From Wyeomyia smithii (taxonomy: Eukaryota; Arthropoda; Insecta; Diptera; Culicidae), in assembly GCF_029784165.1 (NCBI RefSeq), contig NC_073696.1, positions 176,314,825 through 176,378,824 on the forward strand: 64,000 nucleotides of DNA, written 5' to 3'. The notes under the pieces are model-generated. The model was not told the DNA's origin and did not search any database. It worked only from the letters and a program-made list of their open reading frames with translations. Shown piece by piece: positions 36,865 through 49,100 of the stretch (position 1 is the stretch's first letter; every line of letters starts with the position of its first letter). A program made the position numbers and the translations under genes.

Positions 36865-38338
36865 TTTTTTCATTGTTCGCTGCCTATAGCCTCTGCCGTT
36901 GCTGCTGGACGATACCAGCGTATTTGTCTGCAGCGGCGTCTGCTTGTTTGTATCGGGATATGGGATTGTGCGAAATGTGGCAATACCATTCGCATTAGCG
37001 ATGATCCTGTTATTTGCGTTGGTAAATGCAAGTCCCAATTCCATAGAGTTTGCACAACACTGACAAAAATAGCAGCGAAAGTCGTAAATGATAATGATAA
37101 TATTGTGTTTAAATTGAACAGAAACATTGATGCTTTGAGCGGTGAGCTGACCAAGATTATGGGTGTATTGTCATCTATGTCTCAGTCGCTTACCGATAAC
37201 CAAAGCAAAATTGAATCGAAGATAAACACGGCAATTTCAAGTGGTATCGAGATAATTTTGAAATCAGTCAAAGACTCTCTGCGTGAGAGTATGGTATGCA
37301 TTGAAACCAGTGTTGCCAGTAAGCTGAATGATTCCAAAAAATATCTCGAAATTAAAGAACGGGAAAATAATGCAGCCTCAATGAACAGAAATAGAGCACG
37401 TAATGAGAGAACGGTTCACTCTGAATCGGACTCAAATCCCAGTAAGAAAATGTTTTTAGCACGCGATGAACTGATTGTAGACAATTCGAGACGCGATGAC
37501 AAGGTTTTTTGTGGTAATAAACACACCTACGCGAACGTTTTAGCGGGGTCAACTGAGACTTTTTAAAAAAAAAAATCAAAGAAAAGAGAACCGTAAGGCT
37601 CGGCCGGTCATTGTGATCAAACTAGTCGAGTCTTCTCAATCTAGTGAAAATACTAGATTATCTTTGAAAGAACAATTGGATCCAAAAATACACAAAATTA
37701 GTAATTTTAGGAACAGAAAGAATGGCTCGATTATTGCTGAGTGTGCAACAGGGGATAATGTTGAGGTTGTGAAAAAAGATATAGAGAGCAATCTAGGAGA
37801 AAAATATAGTGCTGTTATTCCTACAATTCCGAAACCAAAGTTGAAAATTGTGGGAATGAGTGATCGGTATTCCTCTGAAGACTTCATTGACCTGTTGAAA
37901 AGTCAAAATGACATCAACATCAATGAAGTGAAAGTTATTGCGGAGTACGAAAATACTCGCTTCAAATATAATAAATATAATGTAATTGTTAAAGTTGACA
38001 AGGACACTTATAACACTTCGATGAGTGCTGGAAAGGTAAGCATTGGGTGGGATAAGTGTCCTGTACAAGAGGCCATTAATGTTTTGCGCTGTTTCAAATG
38101 TGGAGAATTTGGCCATAAAAGCACAGAGTGTGTTAATCCCGAAACATGTTCCAAATGTAGCGGGCAACACAAGACATCTGATTGCTCTTCAACTGAATTT
38201 AACTGCGTGAATTGTTTAAAGTCAAATAAAGAATTAAAAATGAATTTGGACGTTAAACATCCAGCTTCTAGTTCACAGTGTCCGGTTTATCGGAGACTGT
38301 TTGAAAAAAGAAAAAGCAACATGTTTTTAAGTAAATAG
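36865..38338 (+). pseudogene. CR1-group ORF1: PHD-like finger and three zinc knuckles, frameshifted
   Basis: The frame opens after a TGA at 36862. At 36964-37050 it encodes DCAKCGN...CVGKC...FHRVC, a C-x2-C-x12-C-x3-C-x4-H-x2-C PHD-like finger of the kind described for CR1-like ORF1 proteins. A long, probably coiled-coil, segment follows (IDALSGELTKIMGVLSSMSQ onward). The first frame stops at 37566 inside a run of eleven A, and the second frame is open from 37562, so a one-base slip in the A run separates them. The second part has an RNA-binding-like middle and knuckles CFKCGEFGHKSTEC (near 38090), CSKCSGQHKTSDC and a third CVNC...HP...C motif. No in-frame ATG precedes the finger, so the true start is uncertain. 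The protein is expected to coat the element RNA. Confidence 0.75.
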
Positions 38339-41118
38339 CAGCTAAAGTTACGCAATGTGAGAGGAAGTTAGAAATATTATATCTGAATATTGCTGGTTTA
38401 TCTACAAATAATGTTGCTTTGCGGCATCTTGTGGAAACAAAACGTCCTATGTTAGTATTTTTAACCGAAACTCATATAGTAGATGCTGATGCATTTGATC
38501 AGTACAGTTTTCCGGGATACAAAGTTGCTTTTTGCCTTTCGCATTCCAGACATACTGGTGGGGTTGCTATTTACGCCAAGGAATCAGTAACATTCAATAT
38601 TCTATCAAACGAATCTGTTGAAAATAATTGGTTCCTTGGAATTTCAGTTGAAGGAGGCATGACGATTGAAAACTTTGGACTTTTATATCACTCCCCTTGT
38701 TCAAGTAACCAGCGTTTTTTAGAAATATTAGATAACTGGTGGGATAATTTCGTTGATTTAAACAAATTTAATGTCATTGCTGGTGATATCAATATTGATT
38801 GGTTAAATGATCCAAATTCGAATCAATTGAAGCAGTTAGCTAACTTTTACAATTTAACACAAACGGTTTCAGAATTTACGAGAATTTCCAGACATTCGCG
38901 AACATTAATTGATCACGTGTTTTCTAATTTTGACAACGTTCATTCTGTTACAGAGGCCGATTGGAAAATTTCAGACCATGAGACAATTTGTATTTTGATA
39001 GAGAATGATCGAAACCGTGATGAAAAGGTAAAAATTAAATGCTGGAATAGATATTCAAAGCAGGCATTGTCTCAGCTTGTTTTGAGAAGCTTGGATTTTC
39101 TCGCAATAACTGGTGATTTGAATAATAAAGCAGCTGTTCTCACCAATACGCTGAAAGAGTGTACCAGTAGTCTAGTTTTTGAAAAATACATTGAATCGGA
39201 TAAATCGAACAGCTGGTACTCTTTGGATCTATTACGTTTAAAACGTAAAAGAGATAAAAAGTACAAACAATTTTGCAGAAGTAACGATAATAATGATTGG
39301 AATAGGTACACTGTCGCGCGTAATTTATATTAACGCGCCTTGAAAAAGGCCCGTTGTGAATATATACAGAGAAAGATCGATCAACATCAAAATAACAGCA
39401 AAGAGTTATGAAAAATATTAAAAACATTAATGAAAAATAAAGAGAGTTTTCCGCAATCCATAACATTTGACGGATTGAGAGAACAATCAACAATTATTTC
39501 GTTGACAGTGTTCAATCGATCAATCAAAGCATTGATTCGGTCAATGAACCGGACGAAATAATTCATCCGATCAGTAATAACTGTAGCTTTGATGGTTTTC
39601 ATCCTATTACTTTTGCAGATTTGAAAGATATTTGTTTTTCTTTGGAAAGATCGGCTGGTATCGACAATGTCAACGCAAAGGTAATACAAGATTGCTTTCA
39701 TGTCATTAGACACGACCTGCTGGACCTTGTTAATGAATCATTACAAACGGGGCACGTGCCTGAAGTTTGGAAGGAATCGCTTGTGGTTCCTATCCCTAAG
39801 ATTACTGGGACGGATAAAGCCGAAGAGTTCCGTCCCATTAACATGTTGCAAACATTAGAGAAAATATTAGAACTTGTTTGAAAGGCCAGCTGATGAATTA
39901 TTTAAATAGTAATAACTTGCTTATCCCAGAGCAAGGGATCGAGAGGGTCACTCTTGTGAATCTGCTTTGAATCTGGTGTTAGCAAAATGGAAAGAAAAAA
40001 TCGAGGCTAAAGAAACTATTTTTGCGGTGTTTTTGGATCTAAAACGCGCTTTTGAAACAATTTCTAAGCCCTTATTGTTGCAAACATTGAAGCGCTTTGG
40101 TATCGTAGGGACAGCATACAAATGGTTTGAAAGCTATTTGTGTGCTAGAACTCAGAAGACTCGTTTTAACGATTTTGATTCGGATTCCATTGCTAATACA
40201 CTTGGTGTACCGCAAGGAAGTGTTCTAGGGCCCATTTTATTTATTATTCACATTAATGACATGAAGCGAGTTTTACGGTTTTGTGATATTAATTTATTCG
40301 CTGATGACACTGTTCTGTTCATTGCAGCGAAGCATCCGCTTCATGTTGTAGCACTTCTAAACCAAGATTTACATTATCTAGCGAATTGGTTAAAATTCAA
40401 GCAACTAAAGTTAAACATTAGTAAGACAAAGTACTTGATAATTTCTTCAGCCAACTCCAGACTAGACGTAAATATTGAAATTGATGGTGAGACGATTGAT
40501 CGCGTAAACGAAATAAAGTATCTTGGAGTAATTATTGATGACAGATTAACTTTTAAGTCTCACATTGATAATGTCATCAAAAAAATGGCCAGAAAATACG
40601 GTGTCTTGTGCCGGTTAAAGAATGAATTGACTGTTAGTAGTAAAATTCAATTGTACAAGTCAATTATTTCACCACATATAGATTTCTGCTCATCCATTTT
40701 ATTCCTGGCAAACAATACGCAAATATTGAGATTGCAACGTTTACAAAATAGAATTATGCGATTAATATTAAAATGTAATAGATACACTTCCTCTAGTTTT
40801 ATGCTGGACGCATTGCGATGGCTTTCTGTGAAGCAAAGAGTATATTTTTTGACAATGGTGTTTCTATATAAAATTTTTAATAATATGTTGCCTCGATATT
40901 TGTGTGACCGGATTGATGGAGGAAGAGATTTGCACAGGTACAACACTAGAAACGCGGAAGATGCCAGAACACCAAATTTTCTTTTTGGAAGATCACAGAA
41001 CTCTCTGTTGTACAAAGGAATAAACTTTTTCAATTCGATTCCCAGGCAAGTAAAACGTGCGGCAACAATGGCAGAGTTTAAACGGCTTTGTATTTCACAC
41101 ATAAAGTCTGTTTTGTAG
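38335..41118 (+). pseudogene. CR1-group ORF2: endonuclease and reverse transcriptase, broken in the middle
   Basis: The frame opens at 38335, overlapping the ORF1 stop. The endonuclease runs to 39333 with ILYLNIAGLSTNN, FLTETHI, HTGGVAIYA, VIAGDINIDWL and the histidine motifs TLIDHVFSN and KISDHETI. A TAA at 39331, a further stop and frameshifts break 39334-39620. The RT resumes with LERSAGIDNVNAKVIQD, VVPIPKITGTDKAEEFRPIN, stops at 39881, and after small deletions near 39940 continues to 41118 with AVFLDLKRAFETI, LGVPQGSVLGPILFI, INLFADDTVLF and YLGVIIDDRL. The last 383 codons are uninterrupted. No ATG lies upstream of the endonuclease motif. An intact enzyme would nick the target and prime cDNA synthesis; this copy cannot. 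Confidence 0.88.
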
Positions 41119-41275
41119 ACAGCATAGTTTTTTTTTGTAAATTTATAAAAAAAATTGTAAAATTGAAATATTTTTAAAATTTATTTGGTACATTAAGTTA
41201 TTATGTTCATTGATGATGATGGATTTTTTTGTTTGAATATAGTTATATAATATTAAATAGTAGAGTAAAAAAAGA

Positions 41276-43291
41276 GTTGGCTACACATGTTTGAGTCACG
41301 CGCGCGTAGACTGACATAGACAATCTTGATATTGAGTACATCAGGTTTAAACCCCTGAAATTGAAACAAAAAGCATATCGGGTTGACAAATTGCTTTTTT
41401 GGTTTGTAATATTTTTGAAATTATTTTACTTTCTTTTTAACAATTCATCTGTTTTTACGATTTAAAATAGGGTTTGGAGCGAAAACTGAAAAGGCTCGAG
41501 TTTGCCTGTGATCTGTAGAGCTCGTTATCGAGAACTATAGTATCATTGGATCTCTCTCGTAGTTCTAGATCGTTATCTAGAACCAATTCTGATTAGTGAA
41601 CGCTCTTAAACATTAGGTTCAATTCCTAATCAAGTCCAGATAATTTTCGGGTTGGAAACGTTCTGGATGAGCCTTGGATTGGATATTCGTCATACTTTTT
41701 TGTAAATTATTGGTATTCATTTGAAGGGTTACTATGTCTGAAATTAATAACCAGTCCGTTATTTGTTTGCCAACTGGTTACATTGCATGTTTTTAAAAAT
41801 ATCTCATATAGATTAATCGTCCAGCTCAAACCGATGTAGGGGTATGAGGTGGGACCATCATCATCAACTAATTTAAGATTACAAATTTATGTTTTAACTA
41901 TACCAAGATTTTTTTTAGAAAACCGAAACCCGATTAGAAACTTTTAAATCATTTTCCTGCTATATTCCAATTTTAGCCTAATGTTTATTATTATATGATA
42001 TAATCAGTTAATTGAACTGAGCATTATGTTTCAAAAGTTTTCAACGATTGAGTCGAATTTTTTTCTAAATGATTTTTTCCTTTTACATTCAAAAGTTTAA
42101 ATCATAAAAACCGTTTTCATGAAACTCATTAGATTTTGATTTTAAAAAATGGTTAACTTTCAGCAAATATTAGAGTATTACTTTCAGCCATATAGAGTAA
42201 ATGGTTTTTGCTTCTGCTACAAATTGATGTAAAGCTGGGACAATCAAGAATATGGAATTATCGGTAACTTTGTGGTTTTTGTTATAAAGATCTTATCGTT
42301 GCTATTTTACGTTTTTTTCAATTCAGTGTAAGAGGATCTACTGTGTCCCTCGACAATCGAAGAACTTCTTTCAGTACTAGTTGCCTTTAGTAGCCATAAA
42401 GTGAGTTTGAGGCAGCGAACAAACAAACGCGAACAGGGAAATGTCGTAAGGCGGCGCCAGTCTGGCGCGCCATGCTGGCTCAACAAATGCGAAAAATAAA
42501 TCGATAGAGTGAAAAGGATGCTGTGCAAGCAAAGACAGACCGAGCATGGTATGACGGGTACGTGTTACGGCCATTCACGGGTGAGTGAGCGATAGAAATT
42601 CGCAAAGAAAGACTCTCGAATGGTTTCTTAAAAGCGATTGTCAGTAAGTTACGATTCTTTATCGTATTTTTTACATATCCTACAATCCAATCGAACTTTT
42701 TAAGTTTTCCTGCAAATGGTAGTACTTCAATGATTACGCAGCATTTTACGTTACGTTACAGCATTTTTCTTTTCAACATTACTTACTTTTCACATAGAAG
42801 ACACAGACAACTTTCCGAATTGCAAATCAATCAACATATCAGCCATTAATGATGAGAATCTCCCACTGGAGCAGCAATGTGTAAAATGACAATTTGCCAA
42901 CATGATTAACTTCGTTTCTATATTTATTTCGTTTGCAAAGTCAACCGTTTTGGTTCGATTTTATTTTTCATATAGTGGAATATTTTCTCAATCATTAAAT
43001 AAATCATTGAACGTTGAATAATTGAACATGTGCGGTAAGCAAGTAAGGATTTTTTTAGCAGCAACTGTTTGAGTAACGGTATACGCACAAACAATTTCAC
43101 AAAACTCATAACATGAGGCTTTATTTTTTTTTTTTTTCATTATACTTAACCGAAATGGATAGAAAGATAGATTAACTAAAGTTCGTTTTTGAAACAAAAA
43201 TTAAGAACGATATTGTGAATTTTGTATTTAATCCAGTGCACAGGAATTTAAACCCCATAAATTTCTTTGGATTGTGATTTCCACTTTGAAC
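41276..43291. other. Non-coding stretch
   Basis: No domain, element end or convincing exon is seen. The minus-strand frames at 42307-42574 overlap in different phases and are rejected. Confidence 0.4.
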
Positions 43292-43293
43292 TA

Positions 43294-43456
43294 GGGTAGG
43301 TGAGCCAGTTATGGCAAGTGCACCAGTTATGGCTATATCACATAAACGCAATGGTACCAGTTATGGCAATACTCCATTTAAACTCCATAGGCCATAACTG
43401 GTTCATGCCATAACTGGTACATTTTTTAGGTATTGCCATAACTGGTACTCCTCCCC
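43294..43456. mobile_element. TA-flanked MITE built of repeated ACCAGTTATGGC words
   Basis: TA at 43292-43293 and 43457-43458 flanks ends GGGTAGGTGAGCCAGTTATG and (complement) GGGGAGGAGTACCAGTTATG. The word CCAGTTATGGC occurs three times in the left half and its complement three times in the right half. Confidence 0.8.
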
Positions 43457-43458
43457 TA

Positions 43459-44450
43459 ACTGCCTATCGCATTAGGCCGTTCATCTTCGGCTTTCTTTGG
43501 ATGAAACAAGTACATACTGAAGCTGCCATGGACAATTGAAACTGAATGGTATATAAAACAATGGAGCGCTACTTCATGCTGTGTGGGCGTAGAGAATTTC
43601 TTTTCAGATTTTTAATCTATCTCTGGGATGAAAAAAAAAATCTCTGTTGTTGGCATAAATCATTGTGGGGTGAAATTCTTTCGCGCAAATCCGCCACAGA
43701 TCTTTGTGCAGGCTTGACAGCGGTGGCTATTAACAGTGTTTCGGTCAATTTAATTTAGGCATAACGTGCTAAACTTATGACAAACATTAAAACCATACGA
43801 ATTACATTGTTACTATTGAGAAGCCGGATTTTTATATGCTTTGGTAGTTAATTGATGATTTTGATTCTGCTCTTAATCGGCGGTAAAATATCACGTACAA
43901 ATAATAAAAATTAAAAATTAAATAATTATTTGGTTAATCGTTTAGAATAACCAGACATCATATAAGTAGAAATTATGCAAATTATATCATTTTAAATAGC
44001 GAAAAGTTAACTTGAAAAAACCTAAATTTAACAAGCTAGTGGTGTAATCTGGCCACTTTCGGACTTCATAATTTATTGAAACTAATCATCAACAAATTTA
44101 TGAGTATGTAAAATGTCGGAAATCATTTTTTTTTTGCTGAGTTTTCGACTGTTGGGATGTTGCGTACTTATGTTATACTTTCGGCTGGGCAGTCACAAAA
44201 ATTTTTTTAGAACGACTTATTTTATACTATCCGACATTCCGTCACTGGTAAGTGACATCTTCAGGGGAAACTGCGGGGATTTATTTCATAAATAGAGGCT
44301 TTTAGTATAGTTTTACAAATGGTTATAGTCTAGCTGATTGTCTGTGGTTATTGTGTCTGTGACTTACATATTATTTGTTCGTTCCTTGTCCAGATGCTTT
44401 TTAAAGCTTATCGTCAACACTGATTGGGGCGATTTTGGGTACATTCAAGG
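43459..44450. other. Non-coding stretch
   Basis: Nothing recognised beyond short unsupported frames. Confidence 0.4.
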
Positions 44451-44659
44451 TGGTAACAAATTTTTTTTTATATAAAATTATTTTCGACAAACCAATATTT
44501 TAAATTAGCTTACAACTCTGTTTGCCATGGACCTATTGCGATAGCGGATGGGAACTGATGGGTAGTAGTTTGGATTTGAGAGGGGTAGGAAATCGATGTT
44601 GTTGGTGGGGAGATTGAAAGAACAGAGACATTTTATATATAAAAAAAAATTTGTTACCA
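44451..44659. mobile_element. 209-bp MITE abutting a truncated RTE copy
   Basis: TGGTAACAAATTTTTTTTTA at the left end and TTTGTTACCA preceded by a run of A at the right end form inverted arms of about 25 bp. The RTE coding sequence begins at the very next base. No target duplication is visible. Confidence 0.65.
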
Positions 44660-46048
44660 TGCGGTCAGCGAAACAGCGCGAGAAGTGATAGGCATGACAA
44701 CGGGAACCACACGTAGTGGGTGGTTCGATGCTGAGTGTCTGGAGTGACGGAAGAAAAGAACAGGGCCTTCGCCAACACGTTAGTAGCAGCTAATCGTGTG
44801 ACGCGTCAGATCCGGAAGAAATACCGGGAGGCAAGAGCTGCCGAAAAGAGGCTTCACCGCCGCAAGAAACGTGAGCACTAAGATCGCGTCTTCGCGGAGA
44901 TGGAGAATTGCTTCACCAAGCACGACACGAGAAGCTTCTATAGAACGAATAACGGAATCAGGAACCGGACCGTACCAGTACCTGTCATGTGTAATGACAG
45001 GAAGGGGAACCTGATTACCAATAAATCACAGGTGGCCAGACATTGGAAGCAACATTTTGAAGTGCTGTTGAACGGTAAGGAAGGTAGGACTGTCGTCGAG
45101 GGGAACAGGATAGAAATTGGGGAGACGGACAGCGGTGGACCCATCAACATTGGACGAGGTGAAGAATACTTGCAATACTTGTAGAACCATAAAGCGGCTG
45201 AGAAGGACGGCTTACCGGCCGAATTTTTCAAAGTCGGGAGCGAGCGGTTGTGTAGTGCAATTCACCAGATTATCAAGGCATGGTCTGAAGAACAACTACC
45301 TGTGGACTGGTTGGAAGGACTCATATGCCCTATCTACAAGAAGGGACATGAACTCAACTGTAGTAATTATCGAGGCATAACCTTCCTCAATTCCGCCTAA
45401 AAAATTCTCTTCCGTATCCTGTTCCAGCGATTGAGGCCGTTACCAATACCAATGCTATTTTTGAGTGGGACGATCTACAACGAACCAGATTGAGACAGAT
45501 CCTCGGGAAGTTTCGAGAACATAACTTGCAGACACATCAGGATCTTGGTACTCTCGTGGCATGTGACAACGCGGGGAGCCGCGAGGTGAAGAGATGAATT
45601 GTGGCAGTGAATAGGACTTATTACAAATTGCGTAGCCAGCTTAGATCCCACTTCCTACAGATCCGTACGAAAATTGGCGGTCTACGGCCATAAATCGTGG
45701 ACGAAGAAGAAGGCTGATCGAAGAGCGCTTGGGGTCTTCGAGCGTAGAATCCTGCGATCAATACTCGGAGGCAAATGCGTTTGAATCACCAGCTGTACGA
45801 AGTATACAAACAAGCTGATGGCGGATGAGCAACCGGCAAAGATAATATTTAGCAGAGAATCGGATAGAGGCCGACGACTTCGAGGCAGACCTCGCACGCG
45901 CTGGATGTGTGCTGTCGTCATGAATGCCAGAGCAGCGGGTGTAAAGGGGGAAACTGGAAAGGAGCAGCCCAAAACCGAGTTTTGTGAAGGCGTTTTCTGG
46001 ACTCGGAAAAGGATCTCAACGATCTGTCGCCATAAACGTAAAAGTAAA
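44660..46048 (+). pseudogene. RTE-clade retrotransposon, 5'-truncated and internally deleted
   Basis: The plus-strand sequence starts within the linker that follows the endonuclease (DAVSETAREVIGMTTGTT) and continues with RKKREH, a stop, then SQVARHWKQHFEVLLNG, LPAEFFKVGS, LEGLICPIYKKGH and SNYRGITFLNSA in changing frames. Near 45540 it jumps from the LQTHQ position directly to LGTLVACDN, deleting most of the RT catalytic region compared with the copy at 53854-56133. It ends with GRRLRGRPRTRWMCAVVMNARA and an AAACGTAAAAGTAAAG tail. Numerous stops and the deletion mark it as the oldest of the three RTE copies here. No enzyme can be made. Confidence 0.85.
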
Positions 46049-46147
46049 GTGAATAAGGGCTGTCAGAAGCGACCAACATTCACTGCTGGTGCCATGTATT
46101 GGTCAACATCGAGAGCTTAGTTATAGAGTAGTTCTTATGTAATGCTG

Positions 46148-46173
46148 TTTTTTTTTTTTTTTTTTTTTTTTTT
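46148..46173. repeat. 26-bp T run
   Basis: The homopolymer lies about 100 bp past the RTE tail. On the minus strand it would be a poly(A), so the 3' end of another retroposed sequence cannot be excluded. Confidence 0.8.
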
Positions 46174-49100
46174 GATGCAAAACAATGTGTATTAAAAATG
46201 ATTGGTAATTACTGTTAATAACGAACATTTAAATAAAAAGATGAAGAAAATACAAAGGTTGTTTTTCAACAATCGTATACAAGTCTCTATGAAAAATTTG
46301 GAAAATGTTTTTGAGAAGTTGTATTTTAGGTTAGAGCAATGAGGAAATAGTGTTTTTGAAAAATAAAAAGATATATAAACCCTTATATTGTGCAAGATAA
46401 TGAAGTGTAGTAAAGGAGAATATAAAATTAGCTTATGAACTCAGTATTCTGAAGGTAGAAGAACCCGGGCCCGGGCAGAACTTGTTTTATAATTCTTTCC
46501 AATTTTTCAACATATTTTGTATTTACTATCAACCAGTTCAAAATTAGTAATTGGCAAAATCATTGAATCACTTACTGTATACAGGCCAAATAATAACTTA
46601 CTAAATATTTACTCACTACAAAATAAGCAAGTAAGTAATCCAGTGGGTTACTCACCCACCCTGACTTACTTAGTCAGCAAGTGAAGTATGGAAAAAAGTA
46701 TTTATATATCTATATCTACTTAACAGCTTACAGGTTTAGGTAAATCAACTAGCATTCAAATGTAATCAAGAATACTTAAATCGGTTTGCTTACACTTTTA
46801 CAGTAATCTTGTGTTATTTTCTGTGGCGGTAGATATATTCAAAAAATCTTGATTGATAACAGTTTTATAATGTTATCATTCATTCCTGTCTTCAATATCA
46901 AAACATTATTTTATTTAAATATTCCTCGTACTACAGAGAACATGCTTCAACATTTTGAAAGTTTCTGAAAGAATGGCTGCAGCCAAATTCAATCAACATT
47001 CCACTTATTCTAGTTCTGAATATATTTCACATCACCGATGCTCACCCAGCTCGCACTGTTTTCTTTCTGCTGAGCTAAATAGACGAATTCAATTGTTGAA
47101 TAACATCGCTCTTCACCCTATTTTTTGTTTCTTGTACATACACACGTCCGCATTCACACCCATAACACACTTCTTTGCACCAGTTAGGGAAGGGTGCAGA
47201 TTGTATACTAGAATCAGACAATAGAAAATTGATTGCTTTGCATCCACATCTTTTATCAATTTCTCACCAGGACTAGAATAAACAAGATGAAAACGCCTAG
47301 TAGGATGTCGGTTACTCGGGGAGAAATTTAAAAAACGAAACCATTTTTCTTCGGGAGCTCTTCGTTAGTGTGCGGAAGTAAAACAATGGCAGAAGAGTGT
47401 TTCAGTTCTATCATTGGAAAAACCTTCCGTTTCCTTTCACATAATACCAGAAACAAACAAACGAAACAAAGGATGATTAATGTTTGTTTTTATTTTCATA
47501 AAAACACTTGTTTTCCATTTATTAGGTTTTTTTTTTGATTGGCCACTTAGTTGATCTCAAACTACTAAGCCGATTTCATAATTGGCTGTAATTTTACAAA
47601 CGTTAAAATTCAGTCTGAAGATTTATGAAATCTTCAGTCAGATAGAATCAGTCTTCATGCAAAATTCGTAAGATTCTCCTGAGTGCTTTTGATTGCAGAA
47701 TCCATTATATAACAATTATGTTAGATTTTTTTCCCTAAGTCCTTGAAAAACATTAAACAAATGTGCACTGATTAGAACACATGAGTTCTTAATTTCCTGC
47801 ATTCAAATATCACCCACAATTAGGGAAGCACATGGCAGTTGATATTAAATTTTACATTTGGCTTCATTCTCAGCTAATTCACTCTTCCCAAGCTAATTAA
47901 AACTTAAACATAATCCACTCCACGTGTCACCGCAGTGTAAGCAAAAGATCCTCGCAGCAATGAAGTGGGACAAATCTGGCACGGCGAATGCCGAAAAGGG
48001 TATGACTTCCTTCTGTTCTCTAGCGACAGAGAATGACGTTATTATGTATTATACGGTTCCCCTTGTTTGTCCACTTGCAAATGATGTTGGCTAATCTAAT
48101 CAACCACTTCGATTTGGCTCGTCGCGGCGTCTGGTTGATGGCTTATTCCCGAACCGGATGCTGGCTGCAAGAAACCGTAGCATATATTTACATGCGACCT
48201 GCTGTCAACGCAATAGGGAGCGTACAGACGGTGGAAGCGACGGTTCTGCTTTTCTACTTTACTGGACTAGAATCGCAATTAATACGCTTTTGATCATATC
48301 TTTCTGGAAGGCGGAAGCGCATTCATTAGACTATTTAGATGAAAATTCATTGAAATTCTGACAGTGTCACCAACAGACTAACGAAATAAGAAGGAGTAAT
48401 TGACAACGAAAATTTGAATATGAAACACAATCCAAATATTTGTAGAGATCAATTTTCCCTCGTTAGGGATGTTTTCAGTGATTGAAATTTAACATCTACA
48501 ATAAGTGACCAACTGGATTGGAATTTGATTGGAATGGTAAAAACCATCCAACGCACATCACTCCAAAACAGTAAATATATTAGATGACATTGTAAGTGCT
48601 CATTCTAGTTTAGTTTCTAGCCATAGCCTATTAGTTGTCTACACTTAGGTGTGTAATTGTATATCCTAGCGATGAATGATTGATTTCGACAACCTACATA
48701 TTTTTCAGTAGGAAGGTTGAAGAAAAGGAGGTAAGTCAATTTACAAATTGGACTACAATGGCTAGCCGCCTTACGAACAAATTATTCATTCTTCTCTTAC
48801 CCCCCGCAATTGAATGGATGGATTCCGAAAAGGAAGTCATACAAAATTTTATTGTTCATTGCAAATTTCCCAAAGTTATCCTTACGTATCCCCTTTTCTT
48901 GACAGAGATCGGAAATAGCAAGCACTCGATATCAATGCAAATGTCTTACCCCAGCATAAAATAGGATGAAATGTACCAGTATGGTAAAATGCCAACATGT
49001 ATCTGCAAAATCGCTCCGCTAGAATACATAAGTACAGTGAAAATGTGAAAGTTAAATTGGGGACGAACCTCCAAAACCTCGCCTGGTGCAGATTAGGGAT

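Larger units (their letters stand above)
36560..41275 (+). mobile_element. Near full-length CR1-group non-LTR retrotransposon, degraded
   Basis: A presumed 5' UTR (about 36560-36864) is followed by ORF1 (PHD-like finger plus zinc knuckles), ORF2 (endonuclease plus reverse transcriptase) and an A/T-rich 3' region. There is no clear poly(A) tail and I found no target duplication, so both outer boundaries are approximate. Domain content points to the CR1/Kiri/Daphne group rather than to RTE or R1. Confidence 0.8.

Noticed and set aside
37636..38170. Minus-strand frames opposite ORF1 of the CR1-group element
   Set aside because: The plus-strand frame carries the zinc knuckles; the antisense frames are shadows.
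43294..43456. CRISPR-like short repeat cluster
   Set aside because: The words are arranged in opposite orientations around a centre with a TA duplication, which is a MITE, and the genome is eukaryotic.
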